DNA of 64,000 nucleotides from Hofstenia miamia (Eukaryota > Xenacoelomorpha > Acoela), in assembly GCA_004352715.1 (NCBI GenBank), contig SCFE01000044.1, forward strand, positions 1,072,402 through 1,136,401, given 5' to 3'. Made by a program: the position numbers and the translations under genes. The notes below the pieces were generated by a model. That model was not told the origin of the DNA. It saw only the letters and a program-made list of their open reading frames with translations, and did no database searches. This document shows positions 27,569 to 41,100 of this stretch, in pieces (the first letter of the stretch is position 1; each line of letters starts with the position of its first letter).

Positions 27569-30500
27569 GGTGAAATAGATTAATTCGCAATGATGCTATC
27601 ATCCAATTATGTAACATCTATTCAACCAATTGTATTAATATTTGGTAATAAAATAAATACAGATATATTCTACGTTTGTGTAAAATTGTAAATCATAATC
27701 TTCAAAAATGAGTCGAGAACAAGACATCCGAGCCACCACAATTGCTGGACTGCGCCGTTAGAACAGTTAGACAAATCCGATTAAGAACAGTGTATAGCAA
27801 AATAAAAAAAATAATTGATGATGATCCGAGTAAGTCCATGCGATCCATTGCTAGGGAACAGAGTGTGTCACAAACTACCATACATCAGAAAATCAACAAA
27901 CAAAACAATCGTTGGCTTTTTTCAGATCCCACTGAAGTTCCAATCATAATGTCGAGAAAATTTCCAGCAACAGTTGTGGTATTAGGAATGGTGATGTGAT
28001 GCCTCCACACATCTTTCGCAAGGGTTTAAGAGTGAATACTGATGCCTACATCAAGTTTTGAACACCGTTGTAAAGCCTTGAATATACAGAGTCGCAAGAG
28101 GGAGAAACTACGTCTTTTAGTAAGATGGTGCACCTTACCATAACTCACATTCTACCCAATCCTGAAAATGTACCTGAATTCTGGAAAAAAGAAGTTTGGC
28201 CGCCTAGCAGTCCAGTTGTAATCATTTGGATTATTTTGTATGGGGCGTGTTAGAACGATATGTTGATAAAACAGCCCATAACAGTGTTGGATCAATTATA
28301 ACCAGTCTGAACCAAGCAATGTCAAATTTACCCAAGGAAAATGTCGTGTTCGCATGTAGAAGATTTTGGACTGAGATCGAAGCAGTGGTGACTGAAGAGG
28401 GTGATTTTTTGAGTAATATAAAGAATGCAGATTAATGAATGTACCCACAAAATTATAAGAAAATTTTTATGCATGTTTTATTTTATTAAATTAATTTGCC
28501 AATTTTTCTGTTTCACCCCGTATTTATTGTTTGAAAATAGATTTATTTAGGCTTTTGACAAAATTTTTTTAGAATGTTGTTCTATATTATCTTACTTTCG
28601 TCTGCAAATCCATCGGTAAAACATCATTAACATTTTTTATAAAAATCAAAAGTAAATCTCACTGGATATCTTTACACCATTTCTCTTTACGACGACTTGC
28701 TTTGGCTTGGGAATACTATTAATTTTAAAAAAAACTTTTTGCTGTCTTTCTGCTCCGTTTTGAATTGAAACGCCATAGTTAGTTGGACTGGTAAATACAG
28801 GTGGACCTAAACTAGAGTGAATTTATTATTCGAACATTAAAATTACAAATGAATTCCAGGAGGACATTACTTAGTACTGTTTTATTCAAAATATTATTCA
28901 ACTGCAGTGGAGATATTCAAAATGTCATTTGTGAGAGCGGTCACATTCAATGGTTAAATAAGGAATTAGAATAACATTTTAATCAAAATACGAATCTGTT
29001 AGTCTCATCATTATAACATAGGCTAAAATAGTTTACCTTCAACAAAAATAGAAAATTTATGTACAGGAGTTTGCCCGAGCTTGTTAATTGCGTAACATTC
29101 GTAGTCACCATTTGCCTCATAAACTGCTTTTTCCATGTGAAAAGTTCTGCCATATTCTTGAATGGAGTACAATTCGTTGGGAACATTTTCAGGAATTGTA
29201 AACACGGTTTCTGCAAAAGGATATCCAAATGCGATACATTTTAGATTAATTTTATCTCCATAAATATAGTGTTCTACTTTTTGTGGTAAACTCGCCCATT
29301 TTGGTGCCGAATCCTTAACTTTATCCGTTCCTAAATTTTGGAATTTTGATGTAATTAGTGTAGCAGTAAACACAATGTTTATTTGCAGTCTCCATGCTAT
29401 GTTGATGAAATGAGGATCTATGCTAAATGGAAAGCAAGTTGTTTTGAATGTTGCGCTTAGTTAACTCATATGCTGATTGTATAATTTTACATACATTTGT
29501 GTGTTGAAATTGAGATCAAAAATTTCTCTGGTATTTGATAACAAAACGTATTTCAATTCTAGTTATTATCTTATCCCTGAAACTGAAAAACGGGATTTTA
29601 AGTGAATGGGAAAAACAAGTGGAATTCAAAGTTTTTTGATAACATTTGGAAGATATTTTGAACCTTTAAGCGAAAGGCATTCTGATTTCATATATATTGG
29701 CAGAAATTACATGGAAGTTTTATTAGAAAAATAGCTTAGAATGCAAAAAGAGCAAAATTGATATTGGATAGATATTTGTACTTGAAGTTAAATTGGAAAT
29801 TTTGTCTAACTAATTTAACTCAATACAATTTTTATGTGCATCAAACATTCTTGAAGTCTGCTTAATAAATGTCAAGTTCAACCTTATTTGTACCTGGCTC
29901 TAAAAACATGGAGAGTTATTTTAGAAGCAGCCAAATACAACAACATAACCGTTAAAACTGGATATAGTTTACAGCAAATTCAGTTGATGACAGTTGTTTG
30001 TTTCCGTCTTATCTGAACACTAGGAAGAAGAACAATTTTATCAATTTTGCAAAAAAGGGATTTTCCAATATTCATGAACGCAATAGAGTTCTGCGTTACC
30101 ACAAAATTCTTGTCCTGGTGCGGTACGATGCTGTACCGATAAAAAATTATAGTACCGGAACAGTCGCTGTGCCACAAATCCTACCATCAGCACTTTTTAG
30201 TCCCACGCTACAAGTAGCCCCAAACGTAAAAAACCGAAAAATAGGAAAACCCAAATAATATATTCATTTCCTAAAAACAAAACCGGCACTTGAAAAGTTA
30301 AGCATAAAAAAAAGAAGACGCAAAATAATTCATTAATTTCTCAAAAAAAATATATTATGAAGTTTCGGAAGTGCCGATCCTGTATCGTACCGTTAACGGT
30401 ACCACATTTTGTAATGTGGTACTGCATCGAAGGAACTAGTACCGGGAAGGCGATCAGAACTGTTCGGTATGACAGACCTCTATTTCACAAACACAAAAAG

Positions 30501-33500
30501 GATTTTATCACATATTTTCACCACATTAGGCTCGCAAACTTCCCCAAAGCTATGTCAAATTCACAAGATTCCCAAATTTCTTAATATAGTTTTTGAGAAA
30601 ATTTTTTAATAACCTAGACAAAATGCTTAGTGACTGTAAAAATACAATAGATGTTTGGGGTTAATAATTGATTTGAACATAATTTCTCAATATTTGAATA
30701 ATGGTTTGGAAACATTGTGGTCCTCACTGTTGAACATATTGACCCCATTTGCTACATGTGCAAGCATCTATAAATTTTAGCTTTTCGAAGATCTCGATGT
30801 ATCGTTTACTTTTATGGATTGAAAAGTATTCATAAAAAATTGAGGCAATTTCACGCACCTGTTCTTTTACTATAAGACTTTTGCAAGCAATATTTTCAAG
30901 ATTTTAATTATGCCATGTGGTGTTTTTTACATGAAGCTACTGATTTTGATTTCAGCTGTGTGGTTATGATCATTTCATGACTTTTTCTAGTAATTATAAC
31001 CAAACGTAATCGATTTTTTTATAATCCGAAGCACCCTAAATATTTTTGAACGAAAAAGAAAATATTCAAAATAACAAAAAATTTCTACAAGAATACGAAA
31101 AATCGAAAAATTCTTTGGTACAAAATTTATGGAAGGCTTATTTTGACTGAGCGAATAAAATTCATGTGATCTGGATCAGTTAGTAAAATGTGTATCAGAC
31201 AGAAGAGAATGACATCAGAAACTCTTAACCATTTTCGGTTATAACCATAACCGCCCTAACCTTTAAAATTTTACAACAATAGCGGTTAATCGCGGTAAAC
31301 AGGGGCTAATCCCTGCTATATCCGTAACCACACAGCTCTCATTTTGAGTTGCAACTGTGCCTAATTTTTAAAAGCATGGCCTTGCAGGGCATGGCGCGAC
31401 ACGGAGTTTCTAAAATATTATTTTTTGAAATGGCACAATTTTATATATGCTCACGAGAAAAGTTCTTACAATCTTAACCTTTCAGTCTAGTGAATAACAT
31501 AGTGTATCTCATAAAAAATGAAGTGATTATGAAAGAATATGTGAGACCCAGCGTTGCAGTTCGCAAAATTTCTATGTCGTTCACATGAAATAAATTATAT
31601 TATTGTTATATTCAAGACCTTTTTATAACCATTCCCTAAATGAAATTAGAGATGGGAATAAACAGAAAATTTTGGTAGAAGCCTTCGAAGAATGCATTGA
31701 CCAGGTTTTGTCAATTCAAAAAGCATCATAAAATTTAGTATATTGAAAGTGTCCCAAGCATCAAAAAATCACAAATTGTAGGCCACTGTAATTAAAAATT
31801 ATTTACTCATCACCGCAATGACATCATAAACTTTCTAGTGGCTTCATGTTATAGAGGAAGAATTGCTTTAGTAAGTTACAAAGCTTCATAGCAAAATATT
31901 AGAAAAAATTTTATTAGGCGGCTGAATCCACTCTTCTTTGAGTTCCACAGTTCAAAACCTATGGCAAATAGGCTTAAACTTCTAGCTAATTCTTAGTTGT
32001 AGATTTTCAATTTTTTCAGATGAATTACTAATAATTATCAGTTAATTTCAAGAATTATCTATGCTATTTTTCATCAAAAATATGCATTTTGTTACTTCAA
32101 TGGGAAGAAGATTTTAAAACCTGAACAAAATATATGAAAAGAAACTAAATTCAATATTTTATTCACATTTAAGCACTCACAGAAAAAAGCTTTTGTTGTT
32201 CTAATAAATCAAGTTCTCAATATAAGAGTAAAAACTAACTTCGTTATTTTGTAAAGATTTCTTGTTTTTAAAGTGTAGTAGCATAATAAGAAAGTATATA
32301 TTGTTAGTAAAAAATTGAAATGAGATATTTGAATTCAATGATGAAATAAAGATCTTGTACCGCAAGAAGTGAAGAGACTGATTTTGCAACATTTGCATTG
32401 TTTTAAAATTCAATTTTTTAGACAATAAACCTCAAATAAATTAAACTCTTGATTTTAAATTGTATTTTCTAAAGTACTATTTTAAGAGATCAATTTATTA
32501 AAAGTATTATTACAAGCGAGATATAAATTGGATATAAGAAATTAATTTTTTAAATTGCATAAATATATTAGTTTTCATGAAAGGAACATTCATTTATAAG
32601 TATCACAGTATACTTTTGATCAGTGTCTGCATCATAATAAATTAAATATACATTGAGTGCTGCATTGCAAGCGGATGACTCAAAATGTTAGCTTTTTCTA
32701 CGAAAGGTTTTTGCCCTCATAATGCTACCCAATATCTAAATTCAAAGTAATACCCAAGCCTACAACTTTGACTGTGCATCAAGGCTTTAAATCAGTAAGA
32801 GGTAAATTTTAATAGTCCCTGTTTAACCAGAAATAGGCAAAATACAGAACAAGATTACATGTTGAGAATGGTGAAACAATTTATCAAGAATTGCGACTGG
32901 GGCAGAGTAAGACTACCTTTTCGCTAAAATAAATGTACTACAAAATTCGGAATGAGCTACAAGCCCCAAATGAGTTAAATATGATGGAGGATAAATTCCA
33001 AAACTTACACTGACACATATGTATACGCAGTCTAGAAACTCTTCAAGTGGCATATTTGTGAATCGAAAAAATTAAGTAGCTTGTGCAGCAGTAGCTTCAT
33101 TTAAAACTCATCAAGAACTATCCCATCTGCATACAACATAGATACGCTGATTGCAAATAACAAATGCGTCAACTATAGAACGTATATCCATCCCATTTCG
33201 AAAGGCTAAGATCTACACAGAAGACACAGCAAGTGAAAATGTCTAATAAGGAAGTTTAATAAATACCTACAGGATCGCAAGCAAATTATACCAAATATTC
33301 TAATGTCATAATATAACATTCACAACCATGGAACATCACATGCTTTTCGCCAACTTAGACCTCAGAAACATGAAGACATTTTAGTTTCAGATTTTGCCAT
33401 TCAAGCCGACGATAGTCGTAGTTAGAAAAAGAAAACAGCACAAATAATTCGAATTCCATTTCATATACAAGCCGAATGAATCAAGAGGATACTCAAAGGG

Positions 33501-34783
33501 GGAAGAAGGTATGTCGGATAGACTTATTGTGATAATACTACAGAAAGTTGAAAGGTTTGAAAATGTTGTAAATATTAGTGATCAACATTCTGAAGCATTA
33601 GTGTAGATAAAAACATGCTGTTATCCCACAAGATATTGACATGGGCCGAAAATTTTTGCCAAAGCCAGCCGGTCTAATCCGTCCAGTCCATTGAAAGGTA
33701 TGCTCATTTTATGAACCTCACAAAAAATTTAGTGAATTTCTGGGTTTGCTAAAACAAATTTGCAGCCTATACTAGAGACTTATAATAAAATATACAAAAA
33801 AGAATTAAAAAGGATAAATTGAGTTTTAGCTTATGTAATACTAAAGTAAAATTTCGAAATGTAAGTATTATTTATAAATTTCATTGCATTCACAGCATTT
33901 GGGTGATTTGCATGCGCTTTTGGGTAATAATAGTTTCTTTACGAAAATTCGATCCATTTTTAGCGCAAATTCCACCATTTTCTTTCGATGATTATAGCAA
34001 GCAATGTGCAAAATTAAAATGAAATATTTGAATTCCTCGAACTTGATTTTTTTACCTAATTTGGTCTAGAAACTAATTCACTAGGATTTATTAGGCAGCT
34101 TAAGTTATTTTGAATCCCTATGAACTTTCAAATGCACTATTTGTTGATAGCTTACCAAAACCATAGTACTCACTTTGAAAGCAGATTTTTAGCACAGTTT
34201 TGAAGTTTAATACAAATATATGCAATATAATTTGAAGAAATTCTAAGGGGTGATAACTAGTGGCAAGATAACAAATACCAGACCAAGCTTCGGCAACGCA
34301 TAGCAACTAATTAATCACAAATGATAGAAATTGCATAATTAGAACTAGAAACTTGGTTAAATTAAATATGATTTTTTTGAAGTGGCAAATTTTACTGTAT
34401 TTAAGATGTCAGGATTTCATTGTAGCTTTTCTTAAAGTGGCATAATATTCATGAAAAAATTATTCTGAAACGTCGCTGTACTTATAGACTATAATTTCTA
34501 TTAATTTGAAATTTGGAGATTACCTTTTGAATAGCCTTTTTATATAAGAATCTCAAAACACATGATTTACATGGGTTGTTTTGAGAACTGATTAATTAAA
34601 GCATTAGTTTATTTTAATATATTGTCTTTATTAATTAATAAAAATATTAAAAAATTGATACTGTTGAATTCGCTTTTGCTTCATATCGCAATCTTATAAG
34701 ATATATCGTATAGTAGTCTTTCTAGAAATTTTAAAACATTTGTTACTGTGAATAGTCCAGTAGATGTTAAATTTAGCATAGAT

Positions 34784-34832
<49 letters not shown>

Positions 34833-35058
34833 TTCTCTTAGCTGAATATAACAGGCTGTTAACAGATTAAGGATAAATATGGAATTATTAATTACAAAAA
34901 CGAAAAATTTATAAAAAAGAGGATATTACAAGAATCAAAGTGAAATCAAAGTGAATTTTACAACATGGTTTACTACTAGATATTAAAGTACCACTGCACC
35001 CTTCTAGGTGATTCATTTGATCACTAATTAGTGTTAACAAAAAGTAGAAAAAAAATAT

Positions 35059-35100
<42 letters not shown>

Positions 35101-38100
35101 TGTATTGGAATATTGAAAACATTTTTTGCCATTATTTTGTGTCTTCAAATTAATGTATTATATTAATATATTATTTAATGAAATTTTAACATTATAAACA
35201 ACAATCCATTTTTAAGCTTATCCTATGATTTCACTAACATGGTGCATTGTTTCCCATTTTTGCATTAGTGTCAATAACAAGAACAGTTAGTTAACTGTCC
35301 TTGACAAAAATTATGGATAAGGGCAAAAAAATATTTGCACAACAGGAGTAATCATTTTAAAAATATATCATTAAAGGTTCCCGATAAAGTTATTTTCTTG
35401 TTAAATTCGAACATACCTTCCACTTTTATGTAAAGATAGTCGGTTTTTATTACATTAAAACGAAATCCAGGGTTTTCTTTGAAGCCTTGAAAAGGATTCA
35501 TGTCTTCATCACCAGGTATCAGATAGATAAATATTAAATCATAATCGTTGCCATACACAATCCGTTGAGTTTCTTGAACCTTAAGAATCTAAACATCAAA
35601 AAATTACATCTTTAGCTAAAATACATTTACGATAATAAAAACTAATCCATCAACTAGCGCTTATGCAGTATTGGCTGTTATCATAGTACTCATCAGCCTG
35701 AATTGAAATCCAATTAAATTATCTAGAAAGTTTAGTATTTTAATGTTATTTTGAAAATTATTAAGACATTATTAAAACATTATATATATAAATTTATATA
35801 TATATATTATATATATATATATATATATATTAGGGTGTCCCTTATATTTCAAGTTCGATAATTTTTGACGCATACCTTCTTAAAAGTTTCGTATTAGTAC
35901 TATATTGTCTAGAAAAAAATATTAGTTTGACTTATAAACGATAACCCGTGCCGACTTGCTATTTAAACTTGTCCATACAAGTTGTGTATTTTCTGCACTG
36001 TGACTTGTAAGTACATGTTCTATTTATCATTTCATAGGTGTTTTTTTAGATTATTTTTGCTTCATTGATTAGTGCATAAACATGTCGTTGAAATTACGGA
36101 GTGATCAACAAAATATTTTCCTAATTGGATCGCCTAGCTAGCAAATGAATGGTACAAAATTACCCTCTAATCGACAAGTTCTATCAGCTTTATTTTACAA
36201 TATTCGCGAGGTTAAACTGACTGTTAGTGAAAGTGCAAATCTTGTGATTAGGGAGTGTATCATATACTGGGAAAAAGCAAGAATTCCAACAAAGGCATTT
36301 CCTAACTGCATTATGAAACTTGTTAATCTATATGATGTTTGGAGAGAGTTGCAAAAAATTNCGTATTAGTACTATATTGTCTAGAAAAAAATATTAGTTT
36401 GACTTATAAACGATAACCCGTGCCGACTTGCTATTTAAACTTGTCCATACAAGTTGTGTATTTTCTGCACTGTGACTTGTAAGTACATGTTCTATTTATC
36501 ATTTCATAGGTGTTTTTTTAGATTATTTTTGCTTCATTGATTAGTGCATAAACATGTCGTTGAAATTACGGAGTGATCAACAAAATATTTTCCTAATTGG
36601 ATCGCCTAGCTAGCAAATGAATGGTACAAAATTACCCTCTAATCGACAAGTTCTATCAGCTTTATTTTACAATATTCGCGAGGTTAAACTGACTGTTAGT
36701 GAAAGTGCAAATCTTGTGATTAGGGAGTGTATCATATACTGGGAAAAAGCAAGAATTCCAACAAAGGCATTTCCTAACTGCATTATGAAACTTGTTAATC
36801 TATATGATGTTTGGAGAGAGTTGCAAAAAATTGTAAGAAAACTCAGGTAACGTTCAGGAATCGAGAAAAGAATTTTGAAATTGATCTTGATAATTTGTTT
36901 GATATTGCACATGCTCATGCTTTGGAGAGAATGAAAATAGAGGAAGACAAATTATTTTTAATGAAACAGAGACAGCCAGGTCGTTCGGGATGTTTCGGTG
37001 GTGCACAACAAAAAATGGCGAAAAAAGAAGAAAGATCTAGGCAACGACGGTTGGAAGAAGAAGAAGAAAGAATTGTAAGACAAAAAGAATCACTAGCTGT
37101 TGCATCTACTTAGAAAAGTAATAACCTAGATAGTCTAGAAAGTTCAGACGAAGAACAAATCTTGAATTCCGAACACAAATTGCCAGACGTTCCCTGTCAT
37201 AGACAAAGTTTAAAAAGAGGTAGAAAGAATCTCATTACACCTAAACTAGTTGCAGCTTTAGATCGATGCCAGTTAAGCATTAGAGACTCCATTTACATCC
37301 TTAATGCGGTGGTAGAAGCTCTTGGTTTGAGCTGTGATTACTTCCCTATTAACAAATCATCGATTCAGCGAATTCGTACTGAAACTAGAAAATCTAGGGT
37401 AGAAACAATTAAATCTAACTTCCAAAACAATGTACCCGACGTAGTCACAGTCCGTTGGGATGAAAAACTATTGCCGGGTTGGATGTACGAAGTTCAAAAG
37501 AAGAACGATTGTCCGTTATTGCTTCGTTTGATGATAGAGAACAGCTTCTTGCAGTGCCGAAACTAGACCGTTTCTGGAAAACATCAAGCTAAGCTGTCGC
37601 AACAGCTCTCTTTGACTGGAACCTTCTCCATAAAGTACAAATAATGTGCTGTGACACAACAGCTTCCAATACTGGCCGTTTCAATGGGGCTTGTGCTATT
37701 TTGGAACAAACTTTAGAAAGAGAATTGCTGCTTTTCGCCTGTCGTCATCATGTTTATGAATTGGTCCTAAAAGCTATCTTTGAATGCAAGATAAAGCAAA
37801 TTACTAGTAGCCCAGATATTCCGATGCTCAAAAACTTAAGAGAAAATTGGAAAAGCATCGATCTAGAAAAATTGAACCATCTCTTAATTTCGTAAAAAGA
37901 CGTGTTTCCGGGACAGACATTCAAACTTTGTTAACGTTTTACAAGACAGAATTAGACCAAGGTTTTGTAAGAGATGACTACCGCGAATTGGTAGAACNTG
38001 AAGATGTTAAAAGAGTACGAAAAAGTTGACGCTACAATTTCTAAAGCCTCTAGTGAAAGGACTGTCAAATTAATACAAGATTTTAACGGGCTTATCACGG

Positions 38101-41100
38101 TTNGGTTTTAATTAAATGTTAATGTTTATCTAATTGAATTTTTACTTTTATTCACATATTTTAAAACATTTGTAGTGATTATATGACATTTATAGTGAAT
38201 TATAGCAGACCGAAATATCAAGACGAAATAACGTTTTTTACTAAACTTTGAAGCTCTGTCGGCACTGGTTGTAATTACGCGAGGAAGACGAAATTTTATA
38301 TTTGAGTATCTTTTAGCATTAGTAAAAAATATAGAGGGTATGCATTGTGAAAATCGAAAAAAAAATTTTTGTCATATAAGGGACACCCTAATATATATGT
38401 GAGTGTGCATAGAGTTTAAATTTAAATCTTATATTATCAAAGCAATTCGACAATATAAATTGTCATCTTCAACATAATTAACCGCTGTTTTTTCATGTTT
38501 TTTCAATATATACTTAACATGCTGATGTGCTTTGCTTGTTCATTAATGGTCTTACCAAAAATTAAATTGCAATATTTTCTGCTATTTTTGTTTCTTGATG
38601 TTTAATTCATATTTCAAAATTATCTTTTTTGGTGAGTGTAAATGCGAAAATATTTTGGAATTAAGATGAGCTGTCATTTGCTCCTCTATTCTTGAAATGA
38701 AATACCAATAGATGAATAATTGCATTTATCACAATTGTAATTATAGAAAAGTCCAGATGACAAATTAATGACTACTTTATCTATGTTTTTGAAAATATCT
38801 TATGTTTTAATTAATACTAATATTAGACACATTTTTATGATGGTAAATCTTTGTTTAGCATTTTTAATGTTTCTTTAATGTTATTTGGACTCTTTTTGAT
38901 ATAATGTGGCGTCAAAAATATCTTTGGTTTTTCTATATCACTTCGTTGTTTATTATATTATTTTATTTAAATTTTGCATTTTTCTAATTAAATTTTCTGG
39001 ATAGCCATTTTTTTAAAATTAATAGGTTTGTCTAGGTTTTTTAAAATTCTCATAATTTAATCAGTTTGTAAGTACTCTTGGTACTAGACACTTCTTTTCT
39101 TTTGAAGTTTATCACAGTACGAAGTGAATGGTATGTGACGATCCGTTTTTCGTCTTTATTGGTTGATATTGTTATATCCAGGAAGTTCAAACTGCCATCA
39201 ATTTCATGATCAATTACAAAATATTTTTTTTACATATAATATAGAATATATATATATATATATATAGCAAGCCATCCTATGCCACTTTATGCATTTCTTA
39301 TAAATCTCTTTGTGACCCAAAGTTGATGATAAAATCGAAGTATATAATATCTTTAAATTATAATAACATGGTCGAATCGGTCGCTGAATTAAATGAAATA
39401 TTACAATAGAGCGGCTATGCACANCTGCGCTGTGTGCAGGAACATAGAAAATTGTATTTAGACTGTAAAAAAACTACTCTAAAAAGAAGTTATCCTTACT
39501 GATTGTTATTAATTTATGGTTTTAATTAAATGTTAATGTTTATCTAATTGAATTTTTACTTTTATTCACATATTTTAAAACATTTGTAGTGATTATATGA
39601 CATTTATAGTGAATTATAGCAGACCGAAATATCAAGACGAAATAACGTTTTTTACTAAACTTTGAAGCTCTGTCGGCACTGGTTGTAATTACGCGAGGAA
39701 GACGAAATTTTATATTTGAGTATCTTNATAACATGGTCGAATCGGTCGCTGAATTAAATGAAATATTACAATAGAGCGGCTATGCACATCTACAGTACAT
39801 AAATTGATTAAGAACATTTTTTGAACACCTCAAAGTCTAATGATGCAACCATGTTAATAGCTACAATATCATCAGAAACGGGTTAGGATAATTAATACTC
39901 GATTAAAGTTAACACTAATTCTATAATCAAAATTTTTAACAGCAAAGATATAATCGAAAATACAGGGTGTTTCAAAAGTCGTGGGAACATTACAAATGCG
40001 TTTATCTCATGAACTATTCCAGGTAGAAAAATGAAAATGTTGCCATTTTAAAGCTTGTGTAAACAAGTTTTTGTTCATACTAATGATTATTGTCTTATCT
40101 TGTCAGGTGCGGTAACTCCTATCTCAACATGCTGGAAGACTGGTTAATGGCAAAGTTGGAAGAAGAAGAATCTTATGACTTCATTTTTCAACAAGATGGT
40201 GCACCACCACACTAGAGTCTTAGAGTGAAGCAGTTTCTTAACATAATGCTGCCTGATAGATAGATTGGGAGATCTGGGCGAGGTGATGACGTTCTCATGC
40301 CCTGGCCTCCTAGATCTCTAGATCTTACCCCGTTTGACTTTTTTCTTTGGGGCTTTGTCAAGCAACAAGTTTATGTGTAAGTAGAGAAAACAGAGTCGGC
40401 TGTATCGATATTTAAATTTGAATTTGAAAGACTTAGCAGATCCTATGAAGTAAGGTTTTTCAGTCTTTAGCATCATTCTACCGTCATCTACTCCGAGTTG
40501 TACAACGATGGACTTTGATAGGGAAGATATTCGCAAACGGATCTATTTTTTCTGGGAGTCTGGCTTAAGTCCATCCGGTGTTTGCAAAAAGATCAACGAC
40601 GCACGTGGTCCAGGAATAGTGTCGGGTAGAACTTGCCAGAGATGATTAAAAAAAATATTATCATGTTTGCATCGGTCAAAATTTTGTTGCGAAGCCTATA
40701 TTTCAGAAAATGCTAAAAATTCTTACTCGACCAGTACAGTCCATTAGTTGAATTAGTTCCAACTCTGAGCTGAAAGCAGCTTTCCTAAATTTTCTTTAAA
40801 TCTAATATATCTCTTACATGTTTGAAAAATTTAAGTACAATTTCCAATTAAGAGTAAGTCATGTCATACCAATTTTAATTTCTGGAAGAAAAACACTGGA
40901 TAAACTCAATATGTTTGACTATATTTCTTTATACAGAGAAGTAGAATTTGATGTTATATGAAGTTGTTACAAACAAACTCCCGTGTGATTTGAAGCATGA
41001 TCTGATTCCATTTTACACATTCATTGTAACCGATTTCAATAAGATCTTACGATAAGTATTTAGCAATAATACAGAGATTATTTTAATTGTAGAACCAAAA

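Noticed and set aside
33180-33560. Coding-like composition on the plus strand
   Set aside because: Frames are short and broken, and no family motif was recognised.
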